A stretch of DNA of 37,428 nt, taken from the NCBI GenBank assembly GCA_001775955.1, contig MEZD01000018.1, forward strand, positions 49,016 through 86,443, in the 5' to 3' direction. A program made the translations under genes and the position numbers. Source of the DNA: Candidatus Bathyarchaeota archaeon RBG_13_38_9. Lineage in GTDB: Archaea; Thermoproteota; Bathyarchaeia; 40CM-2-53-6; RBG-13-38-9. The notes beneath the pieces are model-generated. The model saw only the letters and a list, made by a program, of their open reading frames with translations. It searched no databases and was not told the DNA's origin. Shown piece after piece: positions 9,873-21,700 of the stretch; the first letter of the stretch is position 1; each line of letters begins with the position of its first letter.

Positions 9873-10781
9873 ATGCGAAACATAATTAATTCACGTCGGA
9901 ACAACATACCAACTCTGGTACTACTTGCTACGGTATTAGTATTGTTGATATGGTCTTTTCAAACAGGGGTAACTATTGAAAAAGGCATGCCACCCATTAC
10001 AGAATTAAATGTCATTTTACTCCTATTCATAGGTTTTTCAGCCGCCTTGTTTGGTAGTCTCATTGGTATCGGCGGCGGTACAATCGTATTACCCATAATC
10101 CATTTCTGGATGGGTTACGCGCTACCATTCGCTATAGGCACTACCCTGTTTTCCACAATATTTACAGCTAGTTCAGGCGGATATGGACATCTTATTCGAC
10201 AAAATTTAAACCTAAAGGCTATACTTTTGATAGGAGGTGCCGGAATCTTAGGAGTGATCTTAGGTTCTTGGCTATTCACTTTTTTGGCAACACAGGTTAC
10301 TTTGCTAAGATTTTTTCTTGGGTGGGCATTCCTATGGCCAGCTATTTATATGATGCTGGAAGTTGTCAAATCGGAAAAAAATCCTTCAGAAGAAACAAAA
10401 ACAATTCATGAACCTAGATGGGGGTGGGGAGTGCTTGGAATATTTATGGGATTATCAACTGGATTATTCGGTTTGGCAGGCGGCTACATACTAGTACCTG
10501 GTTTGATATATCTATTCGGAGCGCCAGTGTACATAACAATTGGAACTTCTTTGGGTGCAATAATACCACTAGCATTTATCGGAGGTAGCATCAAACTGAT
10601 TCAAGGATTTGTGGATATAAATACGGGACTGCTACTTTCAGCGTCAGCAATAATTGGAGCGCAAGTTGGCTCAGCCACAATTAAGAGATTTAGAACTAGT
10701 ACGTTGAAATTAATATTTGGTGTTTATTTTCTGTATTTCTCTATAAAGTTGATCGCAAGTTACTTTAGCATAACGATTTAG
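9873..10781 (+). CDS. TSUP (TauE/SafE) family sulfite/organosulfonate-type permease
   Basis: 302 aa, multi-TM; GFSAALFGSLIGIGGGTIVLPII and GLSTGLFGLAGGYILVPGLIYLFGAPVYIAIGTSL-like duplicated TSUP motifs. Confidence 0.88.
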   Translation: MRNIINSRRNNIPTLVLLATVLVLLIWSFQTGVTIEKGMPPITELNVILLLFIGFSAALFGSLIGIGGGTIVLPIIHFWMGYALPFAIGTTLFSTIFTASSGGYGHLIRQNLNLKAILLIGGAGILGVILGSWLFTFLATQVTLLRFFLGWAFLWPAIYMMLEVVKSEKNPSEETKTIHEPRWGWGVLGIFMGLSTGLFGLAGGYILVPGLIYLFGAPVYITIGTSLGAIIPLAFIGGSIKLIQGFVDINTGLLLSASAIIGAQVGSATIKRFRTSTLKLIFGVYFLYFSIKLIASYFSITI

Positions 10782-10847
10782 TAATAGTAAGAAGTGCATA
10801 CTAAAAAAAATAGATTGGAAAGATGAGCTTAAGTCAAAGTTATAGAT

Positions 10848-12011
10848 GTGATATCAAATATGATCTCCCAAAGAGCAAGCTCAATTAATCCAAGCTTAAC
10901 ACTTGGAGTTACAGCAACTGCTAAGAAGATGAGGCAAGAGGGTAAAGACGTTGTCAGTTTTGGAGCTGGCGAACCTGACTTTCCTACTCCGCCTAATATT
11001 AAGGACGCAGCCATCAGAGCCATAAATGAAGACTTCACATACTATACACCAACAGCAGGAATTGAACCATTAAGAAAGGCTATTGCAGATAAACTTCGAG
11101 ATTTCAATCATATTTCTTATGAGCCGGAACAGGTGATCGTATCCTGTGGTGGAAAACACAGTCTTTATAATATTATGCAAGTCTTGCTTGACCCGAAAGA
11201 TGAGGTTCTACTTAACACACCTTATTGGGTTAGTTATCTTGAACAGATAAGGTTGGCCGGAGCTATCCCAAAATTAGTATCAAAAATAAATGAAAAAATC
11301 GACTTTGATAATATGAGAAAGCAGGTTACCAATAAAACTAAATTTTTGATATTGAACTCACCGGCCAATCCTGATGGAACCGTGTCTGATGAAAATGAGT
11401 TAAAGTATCTGGCAGATTTTGCACTAGAGCACGATCTCTGGATAGTTTCCGATGAAGTCTATGAGTGTTTTGTTTACAATGGCATTAAGCAAATAAGCAT
11501 CGCCTCATTAAATGATGAAATTATGGAAAAAACGGTTATCTCTAACTCGTTTTCTAAAACATATTCTATGACTGGATGGAGAATAGGTTATACAGCTGGA
11601 CCAAAAGACGTGATAGCATCGATTAATAGACTTCAGGATCATATGACAAGCAATCCTACAAGCATTGCACAAATGGCTGCACTCGAAGCTCTTAATGGTC
11701 CTCAAGACTCTATTAAAAAAATGATCGAAGCATTTGATAAAAGAAGAATGGTTATGGTTACTCGATTGAACGAAATGAAAGGTATCGACTGCAAAATACC
11801 TAAAGGAGCTTTCTACGCCTTTCCAGAGATTAAAAATACTAGCCTCACTTCGATGAAGTTCACCGAGAGACTTCTCAATGAAGAAAATACAGCGGTAATC
11901 CCAGGTGTTGCCTTTGGAAAAGATGATAATATACGTCTGAGCTATGCCACATCCATGCAAGAGATAGAAAAAGGCATGAACAGAATAGAACAATTTTGTA
12001 ATAAACTCTAA
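10848..12011 (+). CDS. Class I/II pyridoxal-phosphate aminotransferase (aspartate aminotransferase-like)
   Basis: 387 aa; VSFGAGEPDFPTPPNI, LNSPANPDGTV, SNSFSKTYSMTGWRIGY (PLP Lys), NIRLSYATS. Confidence 0.93.
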   Translation: MISNMISQRASSINPSLTLGVTATAKKMRQEGKDVVSFGAGEPDFPTPPNIKDAAIRAINEDFTYYTPTAGIEPLRKAIADKLRDFNHISYEPEQVIVSCGGKHSLYNIMQVLLDPKDEVLLNTPYWVSYLEQIRLAGAIPKLVSKINEKIDFDNMRKQVTNKTKFLILNSPANPDGTVSDENELKYLADFALEHDLWIVSDEVYECFVYNGIKQISIASLNDEIMEKTVISNSFSKTYSMTGWRIGYTAGPKDVIASINRLQDHMTSNPTSIAQMAALEALNGPQDSIKKMIEAFDKRRMVMVTRLNEMKGIDCKIPKGAFYAFPEIKNTSLTSMKFTERLLNEENTAVIPGVAFGKDDNIRLSYATSMQEIEKGMNRIEQFCNKL

Positions 12012-12042
12012 AATCAACTTACTATCATAAAAGTTCGTACCT

Positions 12043-12924
12043 TCAAAACAAGAAGTATGTCCCAACAGCAACCATAATTGACGACATGATGACTCTCCAT
12101 GTGATTTTTTCTTTCAAATACAAACTAGACATAATTGCCGCCCATAATGGTGATGATGAACTAAGAGGAGCTGCCCTTGCAACACCGATAAGCTGTATAC
12201 TAAATAAGAATACAATTCCTCCAATGATCATTCCTAGAATTCCTGATAGTAGCAATAGACTAAGATTTTCTTTATTGAGTCTTGACTCGCTAGGTCGCAA
12301 TATAGAAAAAATAAATAAGAAAATAAATAAAAGAGGAAAACGAATAGTATTTGCCTGAATAATATTTATGGTTCTCAAACCAAGAGCTACTAAAGTTGTT
12401 CCTATCGACCAGGATATCGCAGCGGCAAATGCAATTATGAAACCCTTAGTATTTGATTTATCGAAAGCAACATTTCGTTCAAGAAAAATATTGACTATTC
12501 CAAAAAAGATTATGACTGCTCCAAAAGTGTATCTCAAAAGAAAAGGCTCACCTAGAAATACTGTTGCTAACGCTATAGCGAAAAATGGGTAGGAGTATCC
12601 GATTGTATAAGATCTGGAAACACCAATCAAACCAATACTTCTAAAGAGAAGAGTGTCACCTACGCCAAATCCAATTATTGCTGCAATAATAACATAAAGG
12701 GACCCATAGAAATCAAGATAAAATAGATTTTGGAATTCACCCATAAGAAAAGCAATAGGCAACATGGTTGCGACTGAGAATAATGTTTTAAACGCATTTG
12801 CACGGACAGGCCCAACATCCCTTAGAGTCTTCGCTGCAACAACCATCGAACCTGCCCAAAGTATTGCAGCTAATACTGCAAATGCCTCACCAAGCATTTT
12901 TGTCACATGGAAAGTATTTTTCAA
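12043..12924 (-). CDS. EamA/DMT-superfamily transporter
   Basis: 293 aa, about 10 TM segments with duplicated EamA architecture. Confidence 0.85.
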   Translation of the reverse strand: MKNTFHVTKMLGEAFAVLAAILWAGSMVVAAKTLRDVGPVRANAFKTLFSVATMLPIAFLMGEFQNLFYLDFYGSLYVIIAAIIGFGVGDTLLFRSIGLIGVSRSYTIGYSYPFFAIALATVFLGEPFLLRYTFGAVIIFFGIVNIFLERNVAFDKSNTKGFIIAFAAAISWSIGTTLVALGLRTINIIQANTIRFPLLFIFLFIFSILRPSESRLNKENLSLLLLSGILGMIIGGIVFLFSIQLIGVARAAPLSSSSPLWAAIMSSLYLKEKITWRVIMSSIMVAVGTYFLF

Positions 12925-12960
12925 AAAAAATATTGCATAAATAGGATGTGCTTTACTTAT

Positions 12961-13713
12961 TCAATGAATTGTCCAGCCTCCATCAACTGGAATGATTGCT
13001 CCAGTGATCATACTGGACTTATTTGTAGCTAGAAAGCATACTACATTTGCAACTTCCAAGGGAGTAGCTAATCGTTTTAACGGTATTTTATTCATTACAA
13101 AATTTTTGAACTCTTGATCGATTAACATCTCTTTTGTGAATGGTGTTTCAACAAATGTAGGTGCGACGGCATTTACTCTTACGCCGTATTTAGCCCATTC
13201 AAATGCTAGAACTCTCGTCAGTTGATCTACTGCTCCTTTGCTAGAGCAATAAGCCACACGTAAAGGTAGTGCAACTTTTCCAGCTTGAGAAGAGATATTT
13301 ACAATTACTCCTTGCTTTCGTGGGATCATGGATTGTCGACCTATAGCCTGACAACAGAAAAATAATCCTTTCACATTGGTATCCATTATAGTATTCCAAG
13401 TTTCGATTGTGACATCCTCTGCTTTTTGTGGAATGTTAATTCCAGCACTATTTACAAGAATGTCTATTTCCCCGCATTCTTTTCGAATTTTTTGTATAGA
13501 ATTGGAGATCTCTTTTGTGTTCGTCACATCAACAGAGTACCATTTACATTTCCCTACTGATTTTGAGATCTCAGAAGAAGTTTCAGCAAGTTTCTTTTCG
13601 TTTCGTCCTAAGAGGACTAATTCCGCTCCAATTTGGGCCATTTGTATCGCCGATATCTTACCAATGCCGCTTCCTGCACCAGTGACCAAAGCTATTTTTC
13701 CAGAGAGACTCAA
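12961..13713 (-). CDS. Short-chain dehydrogenase/reductase (FabG-like)
   Basis: 250 aa; VTGAGSGIGK, NSAGI, YCSSKGAV (YxxxK), GAIIPVDGGWTIH. Confidence 0.93.
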   Translation of the reverse strand: MSLSGKIALVTGAGSGIGKISAIQMAQIGAELVLLGRNEKKLAETSSEISKSVGKCKWYSVDVTNTKEISNSIQKIRKECGEIDILVNSAGINIPQKAEDVTIETWNTIMDTNVKGLFFCCQAIGRQSMIPRKQGVIVNISSQAGKVALPLRVAYCSSKGAVDQLTRVLAFEWAKYGVRVNAVAPTFVETPFTKEMLIDQEFKNFVMNKIPLKRLATPLEVANVVCFLATNKSSMITGAIIPVDGGWTIH

Positions 13714-13936
13714 TCAGATTCTCACCTATTCGTCTCATCGAACATTGCACGATAAGAGCCTTACTATTTAATTTGATAATGAGAAGATGATCTATTCACA
13801 GTGTACTGATCAAAAGCATATCCTAAATCTAATACAGTAGCGCCAATGATTTAACAATAGTAATTTCGATTTCTACCTTTTAGAATCTTTGACGAAATAA
13901 CTTTTTAGGCGCGTAATACTCTCAATGATTTTCTTA

Positions 13937-15052
13937 TTATATTGTTCGTTTTGAGAGTAGAGTTGCTATTGGGAGGAGGATCATCGTGCTTATCAACAAT
14001 ATTGCTAGATTACCTGCTATACCTTCCAAACCCAGACCGAGATACATTATTCGCCTTAAAGCTTCAATGCCATACGTCCAAGGGAGACTTCTAGATATTG
14101 CTCGACCAGCAGGAGCAAGTACTTCTGGTGCTGAAAATGCTCCTGCTAGCTGAAATAGCGGAAAAGTGATAGCAATTTCTAAAATTGTCAAAGTTGCAGA
14201 ACTGCGAACTCTAGATGAAATCAGCAGACCAAAGGATAAGGTAAACATAGCGATCAATGAGGTCGTTACATAAATTAGTGCTATGTTTCCTTGAATCACT
14301 AAACCATTCCCAACAAAGATGATGAGCATAAATGTAGTCCGCAGTGCGTTTATGACTAGAGTTGATACCATTTTTCCGCTATAAATAGAGAAAATATTCA
14401 TAGGAGTAAGTGCAAGTCTGGGAAACGTACCACGTTCACGCTCCCTGGTCATAGCATTAACTGCATCATCAAAGGCACCCAAAATAATGATCATTCCTAA
14501 CTGCCCTGGCAGTATGAAATCCCCAGTTGGCGGACGTCCCGAAATTGGTCTAGACACTATTTCAACAGAAGCGGTTCTTAAGCCATATTGTTCCATCAGA
14601 TCGTCTAATAGTTCCTGTTTTTGTTCAGTAACCGCTCTAATTATATTCATGCTAGCCATAATCTTCGTATTATCAGTTTGCACTACAACAAATGCTTCTT
14701 GTGCATTAAGAAGTCTATTTCCGAATCCAGCAGGAATAACGAGCGATCCTATTACCTCACCTGATTCAACAACCGCCAAAGCTTTTTCTTCGGTTTGCAC
14801 CAATTGAGCTATACGAACCAATTCGGTTGAAGCTATTTTATCAATGAGAATTTTTGATTCTCCTGATCCATCTAAGTCTGCAATAACGATTGGAACAATG
14901 TTTGGATTACCGAAGGCTGAGGATATCACAATAAATATACTGATCAAAAGGATTGGAAACATTACAGTTAAGGCTAGAGATAATGGGTCTCTGCTAAGCT
15001 GTTTCAGTTCTTTTTGAGCTACAACTACCGTATCACGAATAAGACGATTCAT
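13937..15052 (-). CDS. ABC-2 type transporter permease
   Basis: 371 aa; KELKQLSRDPLSLALTVMFPILLI, large extracytoplasmic loop, C-terminal TM cluster. Confidence 0.88.
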   Translation of the reverse strand: MNRLIRDTVVVAQKELKQLSRDPLSLALTVMFPILLISIFIVISSAFGNPNIVPIVIADLDGSGESKILIDKIASTELVRIAQLVQTEEKALAVVESGEVIGSLVIPAGFGNRLLNAQEAFVVVQTDNTKIMASMNIIRAVTEQKQELLDDLMEQYGLRTASVEIVSRPISGRPPTGDFILPGQLGMIIILGAFDDAVNAMTRERERGTFPRLALTPMNIFSIYSGKMVSTLVINALRTTFMLIIFVGNGLVIQGNIALIYVTTSLIAMFTLSFGLLISSRVRSSATLTILEIAITFPLFQLAGAFSAPEVLAPAGRAISRSLPWTYGIEALRRIMYLGLGLEGIAGNLAILLISTMILLPIATLLSKRTI

Positions 15053-16209
15053 TTGACGAGCCTCTCTCGTGATAATTTTAGCAGTAGATATGCAACTCCA
15101 TAAAACAATATGATTGAGATGGCGATTATCTGCAACTGATAAGTTAGACTCATCAAAGGTTGTCCTATGAGGGTCGTTCGTTTCAGAATATCAATGCCAT
15201 AAGACCATGGAAGAACTGTCGCTATTGTCTGCGATATTCCTCTCAACAACTCTTTATCTATAAAAAAACCGCTGAAGGCAAACAGAAAAAGGATCAGAAA
15301 GAACTCAATGATAACGACAGCCCTTACTCCAATCCCGAATGATGAAACAAGAAAACCAAAACCCATCGTCAGTATCGCAATAAAAAGTACACTTAAAACT
15401 AATGACAAAAGGTTTGCATGTATACTTGCTCCATAAACATAAATCGCTAAACCAAGAACAATGAATGTACGCATAACATTTAGACATACATCATACAAAG
15501 TTTTACCTATCATTATTGATCCTAAACTTACAGGACTAACTAACAAGTGGGAATAAGTCCCCGTTTCTCTTTCTCTTGACATACCACCAGCAATTTCATA
15601 AAATGTTGCAAAGACTACCACCATAGTGAGTGTGATGGTCAGACCAACTGCAAAACCCGAGAAACTAGCCCCCTTCATAACTATCTCCACTCCAACAAAC
15701 TCAATATTGCCTGTCTGCTTTATTCTTGGATTTGGATTGAAATTCGATAGACTTGCGTCAATATTAGAAAGGACTGCATCGTCAACACCAGGGGACCCAT
15801 CATCAACATGAACAATAATTATTCCAGTTTCATTATTCAATAATCTTTTTTCGAATCCCTCGGGTACAACAATCGCAGCATAGAGACCTCCTTTTCCCAA
15901 AGTTGCCAGAGCATCCTCCTCACGATACCCTTGAAGCAACATATTGAAATCCTCGGATCTTACTAGGGACTCGTACAAGCGACCCGAAGCTTCTGAAAGA
16001 TCTTCATCTATAAATGCGATAGGAAGCTCAGAGGTAGCTGAATAAGTCTCGCCTTCTCCTCCCCTTCCCGCTCCTAGAGAGGCCGTGAAAAAGAATGGTA
16101 TAACAACAAGTGAGATAAGAATTGCAGAACGGTTCCGCCTTAATATTCGAAATTCATTGAACATTATTGCAAAGATTTTACTGAAATACTTTAGATTAGA
16201 CATGGTCAA
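15049..16209 (-). CDS. ABC-2 type transporter permease
   Basis: 386 aa; same architecture as the neighbouring permease, with a start/stop overlap indicating co-transcription. Confidence 0.87.
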   Translation of the reverse strand: MTMSNLKYFSKIFAIMFNEFRILRRNRSAILISLVVIPFFFTASLGAGRGGEGETYSATSELPIAFIDEDLSEASGRLYESLVRSEDFNMLLQGYREEDALATLGKGGLYAAIVVPEGFEKRLLNNETGIIIVHVDDGSPGVDDAVLSNIDASLSNFNPNPRIKQTGNIEFVGVEIVMKGASFSGFAVGLTITLTMVVVFATFYEIAGGMSRERETGTYSHLLVSPVSLGSIMIGKTLYDVCLNVMRTFIVLGLAIYVYGASIHANLLSLVLSVLFIAILTMGFGFLVSSFGIGVRAVVIIEFFLILFLFAFSGFFIDKELLRGISQTIATVLPWSYGIDILKRTTLIGQPLMSLTYQLQIIAISIILFYGVAYLLLKLSRERLVK

Positions 16210-16258
16210 TCGTTAACTCATAGAGCGACTAAATTTTATGTAAAATTTCATTAAACAA

Positions 16259-17239
16259 TCATATTTTTTGACGGGCTTTCTCCATGAATCGATCTATTTC
16301 CTCTTCTCCACCTGTTAATGAGATAAACGCTTCTTCAAGTGTAGGTTCTTTTGTATTGATGGCTCTTATCTTTGCTCCTGCATCCAGAAGAATTTTTGTC
16401 ACTGACTCTTCAATTTGTTTATCGCCTTCATCGATACATGAGGCTTTAAGAATCGGATCATCATAAGTGACTTTACATATATTGCCTATTTCTTCAATTT
16501 TTTTAAGTGTACTATGGTCCAAGTTAGGGGTCTCAATTTCGAGAAGAGATTGCTCAGATACACTACTCCTTAATTCTTTTGGTGTCCCCATCTGTATCAA
16601 TCTACCCTCAAAAATTATTCCAACTTTGTCACAGATCATTTCGGGCTCTGTCATATAATGAGTGGTCCAAATAACAGTCACACCTTCATCGCACAATTTT
16701 CTTGTGAATTCCCTGAGTGCCAAAGCTGACTGTGGATCAAGACCTGTAGTCACTTCATCAAGAAAAAGAATTTTAGGATCATGAATTAGCGCAGCAATTA
16801 TCATGGCTTTTTTCATCCAACCTGATGAGAGCTCACCTACCAATCTCTTTGATTTTTCTTTAAAATTAAACATGTCCAGTAGATTATGCATCCTATCCTT
16901 GGCGATGTTGCTTGGCAAATCATATAGAGTGCTGAATAACTTTAGGTTCTCCTCAATCGTTAGATCTTTATATAATGAAACGCCATCCGATACAACACCA
17001 ATTCGCTTCCTAACTTCGGCTGCATCTTTTACAATATCGTACCCTGCAATTTCAGCAGTACCTTCAGAAGGTTCAAGTAATGTACAAAGCATACGAACAA
17101 GTGTTGTCTTCCCAGCACCGTTGGGTCCTAGTAATCCAAACAATTGTCCTTCCGGAATTTCTAGGTGTATACCGTCTACTGCTGTGAAATTACCAAATTT
17201 CTTAGTTAGCTCTTTCGTGACGATCGCAATTTCAGACAT
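16259..17239 (-). CDS. ABC transporter ATP-binding protein (export/daunorubicin-type)
   Basis: 326 aa; Walker A GPNGAGKTTLV, signature VGELSSGWMKKAMIIAALIHDPKILFLDEVTTGLDP, TTHYMTEPEMICDKVGII. Confidence 0.95.
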   Translation of the reverse strand: MSEIAIVTKELTKKFGNFTAVDGIHLEIPEGQLFGLLGPNGAGKTTLVRMLCTLLEPSEGTAEIAGYDIVKDAAEVRKRIGVVSDGVSLYKDLTIEENLKLFSTLYDLPSNIAKDRMHNLLDMFNFKEKSKRLVGELSSGWMKKAMIIAALIHDPKILFLDEVTTGLDPQSALALREFTRKLCDEGVTVIWTTHYMTEPEMICDKVGIIFEGRLIQMGTPKELRSSVSEQSLLEIETPNLDHSTLKKIEEIGNICKVTYDDPILKASCIDEGDKQIEESVTKILLDAGAKIRAINTKEPTLEEAFISLTGGEEEIDRFMEKARQKI

Positions 17240-17411
17240 AGAATTTCACGACTTTTGAGCATAGGCTCCTAGAACCGTCTGTCTAAGTCGATAATAACTG
17301 TTATCTAAAATAGGGGTAATCTCTGTTTCAAGTGTATATAATTAATATACTGATTAGCAAGCAATAATTCTTATATCACTCTTATCCATTTTTCCTCCAT
17401 CCTATGGACAT

Positions 17412-18662
17412 GTGATAACGTTGAAACATTACTTTTTGATGTTAGCAATTTTAATTTTGACTATACCAATTGGAACTTTAAGTTCGGATATCATTGTAGA
17501 AGCAATTGGAATGGGAGAAATTGTAGCCTCTTCTGTTTATTGGGGTACTAATCCATCAGACCCATCAACCGCACAGCCAGGTGATGTAAATGTTCAACTC
17601 TCAATAGTTCTATCAAATATTGGTGATGATTTAGCACGTGATGTTAATGCAACACTGTTCATAGGACCTCCACTTTCTTATACATACTATAAAGATGGTA
17701 AGGAATACTCAGCAACCGCGATTTCAAAAATGGCTGGAGATATGGAAGCTAGATCCAGTTTCACTCTTACATATACTGTTGATGTAGATCCACTTGCTAG
17801 TGAAGGAATCTACCGTTACGACCTCATGACGTCATACAGATCAGCTAGAGAATTGCAACAAGTAGAAAAAACGATGATTATCGACGTTCCTATATGGAGA
17901 GGAGATCTTCGTATACAGAACGTAGTCACATTACCAACAAAACTCTATCCAGCCAACAAACAGGTTGAAATAAAAGTCCAAATCGTTAATTCTGGTCAAG
18001 CCTCAGCCAAGGACCTCCAATTAAAATTAGAACTGAAAGAGCCATTCAGACCGTCATCAAGTGACTCAGATAGACATTATGTAGGATCATTACCACCTGG
18101 ACAAATATCTGAAGCTGGATTCATAGTGGATGTTGATGATAATGCAAAATTTGGCAAATATACCATAGTTATGGCAATCATTAATGAAGACGGTCTTATT
18201 CCGATTGATGAAGTCCAAATATATCTCAATGAGAAAGTCAAATTTGACATCGTAAGCTTAACGCCAACAACGATGGCAGCTGGTGATGCGGGTAGAGTAA
18301 TTAGAGTTGAGTTAAGAAATACTGGCGTTGTTAAAGCAGAATCAGTTAGAGTACAACTTAGGGTAGGTAACTTCTTCTCCGGAACATTGACAGATTTTCT
18401 TGGGACAATGCTTGCCGGAGAGACTAAAGTAGCTTTTTTCACCATGGATGTAGACTCCGATACTCCTGAAAAAGAGTATAATTTTGATCTGAGGATAGAT
18501 TGGACCCAAGAGGATAATTCATTAGATGATACGCTTCGATTATCGCTTGATGTTAAGCCCGCCGAAGTTTCGTTAACTCCGATTTTCTTTGTGGTAGCAA
18601 TAATAGCTGCAGTAGCTTATTATTTCATCCGAAAGCGTAAATCGGAAAAAGCTAGACCCTAG
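17412..18662 (+). CDS. Secreted/membrane-anchored CARDB/NEW3-like (COG1361-type) surface protein
   Basis: 416 aa; N-terminal signal, repeated beta domains (VQLSIVLSNIGDDLARDVNATL, VKVQIVNSGQASAKDLQLKL, VELRNTGVVKAESVRVQL), C-terminal TM + RKRKSEK. Confidence 0.8.
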   Translation: MITLKHYFLMLAILILTIPIGTLSSDIIVEAIGMGEIVASSVYWGTNPSDPSTAQPGDVNVQLSIVLSNIGDDLARDVNATLFIGPPLSYTYYKDGKEYSATAISKMAGDMEARSSFTLTYTVDVDPLASEGIYRYDLMTSYRSARELQQVEKTMIIDVPIWRGDLRIQNVVTLPTKLYPANKQVEIKVQIVNSGQASAKDLQLKLELKEPFRPSSSDSDRHYVGSLPPGQISEAGFIVDVDDNAKFGKYTIVMAIINEDGLIPIDEVQIYLNEKVKFDIVSLTPTTMAAGDAGRVIRVELRNTGVVKAESVRVQLRVGNFFSGTLTDFLGTMLAGETKVAFFTMDVDSDTPEKEYNFDLRIDWTQEDNSLDDTLRLSLDVKPAEVSLTPIFFVVAIIAAVAYYFIRKRKSEKARP

Positions 18663-18711
18663 TAAAAGAAATTAAACCAAATGATGTTAATTTGATTGGA
18701 GCAAATGTTGA

Positions 18712-21700
18712 ATGGTTCACCGGGGTCTTCTCTTTTTCTTCGTAATACTGTTAGTGATCCAACTTTTTTCTCCAGTTTCCGCCCATACAACTATAGGTAA
18801 TCTAAACGATATACCACCTTATTTTAGATCTAATGATCATGAATTAAATCCAACTAACACGTTTGGCACAGCACATGTTCCCGGACCTTTAGCTTACTTA
18901 TGGTCTGGATCTGGTTTCAATTTCTATACAAATACTAGTGGTCCTCCTGGATATCAATCGCCCTTCCAAGATTTTGAACAGCCATTACAAGTTGCAGGTA
19001 ATTCTTATTCTCCCGAAGGAGCGATATTAACTTCAACTCCTAATCAAGATAATATTGGAGATCTTATTCTCGCCATAAATTTTTCACAACCAACAGCTTT
19101 TACATCCCAAGAGAATCCAGCGCCAACGTTTCGTTATAATAACATCACAATATACATTCCAGCTCCTTTAGTCGATAAAAGCGGAGAATTTATTCAAGAC
19201 GGATTTGAACCAGCAGGAAGCATAATTTGGGATCTAGGAGACAGTTCCAATATCCTGACTACGCTGACAGGAGATAATGGACAAATATTCGTCGGTAAAG
19301 CTGACATGAATGATCCCTTCGCACCGGGCTGGTGGGCTATACAAATCTTAGCTACAGGAAGTGGTATAGAATTTACACCAGAAAGAGATTGGAAAGAACA
19401 TTATTACATAAGAATCAATCAATTAAGAGCGCCAGACATTGCTGGAAGATATTTATTTAAGATATTTTTAGGAGGCCATTATCCTGTCAAGAAACAGAGT
19501 GAACCTCTCATTAATAGTACAATGCCTGTAGAGAATTGGCCTGTATTATTAGTGAAAGCAGAATTAGATTCAGTCATCATATATGGAACCTTAAGATATG
19601 GTGAAATCGCAAATCCAGTACTTTATGGAGAGCCAATCAGAGCCCCAGGTATGATTAGAGCAGTTGGAACTGCAATAGATCCTATTACAAACGAACCCAC
19701 AAACAGGCGAGTAGAAGCAAGAGGCTATTTCAATGCTTCTTCAGGAGGCCATTTTGAAATAGAGGGAGTTGCTCCGGGAATTTATGACATATTTGCCAGT
19801 GCAGCAGGTTTTCCTGAACAACTGGTTTCCACTAGCATAATGGTTATTCGAGGACAATCACTCTTATCTGATTTTTATCTGAATCCTGGACCTGAAATTC
19901 GCGGAGAGATATATTCAAAGAATTGTTCTGGTCGGACACCATGGAAGAGTGAGCTCCCAATTAGCGTAGTCATATATGATAGCGATAATTATGTTGAGCA
20001 GAATGTTGACTCTTATTCTCCAATAAATCTAACGCACGCACCATACACATCTTATGTTATCGGGAATACAATATTTGCTTCGGATAAACTGGCAGCACCC
20101 AACGCCCCCAAACAGGTTGCTTTTCCTTGGGAAGGACCAATAAGTTACTATCCCAATACAGCAATTCCCCCGTTCATAGATCCTTTTGGAGTTCATAATG
20201 GTGTAGGGCCATCACAGGTCTGGTGGGTCAGTCCCACAGCTAATTTTGATCCAGTTACAGGACTTGGCTCTGATTCTTCGTCCTTTCGATTCCAATTCGG
20301 ATTTCAGCGTCATTATGGTGCTCCAAAAAGACTCAGCGGTATGGTTCCACAGACATTTGCAACATGGATTGATGGTTTAGGTCCTGGGACATATTTCATT
20401 CGTGCATATGTTAACGGATATATTCAGACAGATATCTCAAGCGCAGTTTTTCGAGATTATCCCGTCACAATTGTTGATAAGCAAACATTAAGTGAGGATC
20501 TATTCCTCGATCTATGGATATCTGGCACGTTGAATTTTACAGTACATTTTCATGATAGTGCAGCAGGATTGCAGACTCAACCGATTGGAGGACCTGACCC
20601 TGGAAGATTTCTATTGGCGGAGGCCGTAGATTCAAGTGGTGAATTAGTAGCCTTCAACTTCACTTATGTTCCTTCCTCATCAAGAAGTGCTACTTTAACT
20701 CTGAATGGTTTAGGCATGGCAGGAGTTATATCGCCACCAGATCCTCGGGCGGGAGTAAAATATTCATTGTTTCGATATCGAGGCATTAGAGATTATGGAA
20801 TCTATCCTGGAACATACTTGCTTCACATATTCATGAGGGGATATATTCATGCTATTCCTCCAGGTGACGAGTCAACTTATCTTGATCAACCAGCGGCTTT
20901 TTCGATTTCATCTTGTGGAAGCTTTTCAAGCCTTAGCACTCATATGTTTAGAGGTGCAGGAATTAATACTACCATTTATTCTATCGACTGGCAAGATCCT
21001 CCCTCAGCGACACCATGGAAGTGGGACGACACTTCTGCCTCGGTCCTAGTCCATGATGTGGCATCGGGTGAACAAATCGATGCGATATATTATTGGGATT
21101 CTATTAGAAACATATGGACTATCCCTAGAACCAACTCTGATTATACAACGATACCATGGCCTAATTGGAAAACCGTATTTGGCTCCTCCTCTAGCTTTCT
21201 AGTCACTAATGGATCCACAGTTCTAGAACGATTCGGACCTGACCTCCCCTCTCCTATCTCCCCATTTCCTGAACAAGACATAGCCAGCAATGTCTTCTTC
21301 CAGTCGTCATTCCGCATCGGATTTCTATACACCTCATTTTTTTATCGAACACCTGATTTCAAATCAACAATAGCAATCTATCCTGGTCAATATGCATTAA
21401 GTAGCTGGACCTATGGGTATGTGCAGGAAGGAGTCACGACTCTTGGTGAACTTGGAAGGCATTTGGTATCGGTAAGAATTGGACATATTGCTGATACATC
21501 TGTGCGACTTATACAAGGTGTTGAGTTTAATCTCAAAATAGTATTTGAAAAAGAAGGGTTACCTACATCAATACCTGCTAACATGTCTATGCGTATTAGA
21601 ATATATGACGATAGAGATGTTCTTGTAGCTGCAGCCTCAACGTCACATGATTTTGGTGAAGTCGATCCATTATCTGATGTTGGTTTCTTCGCAGATGGAA

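Noticed and set aside
11508-12071. 187-aa minus-strand ORF overlapping the aminotransferase
   Set aside because: Antisense shadow ORF, composition (His/Cys/Phe rich) typical of the complementary frame.
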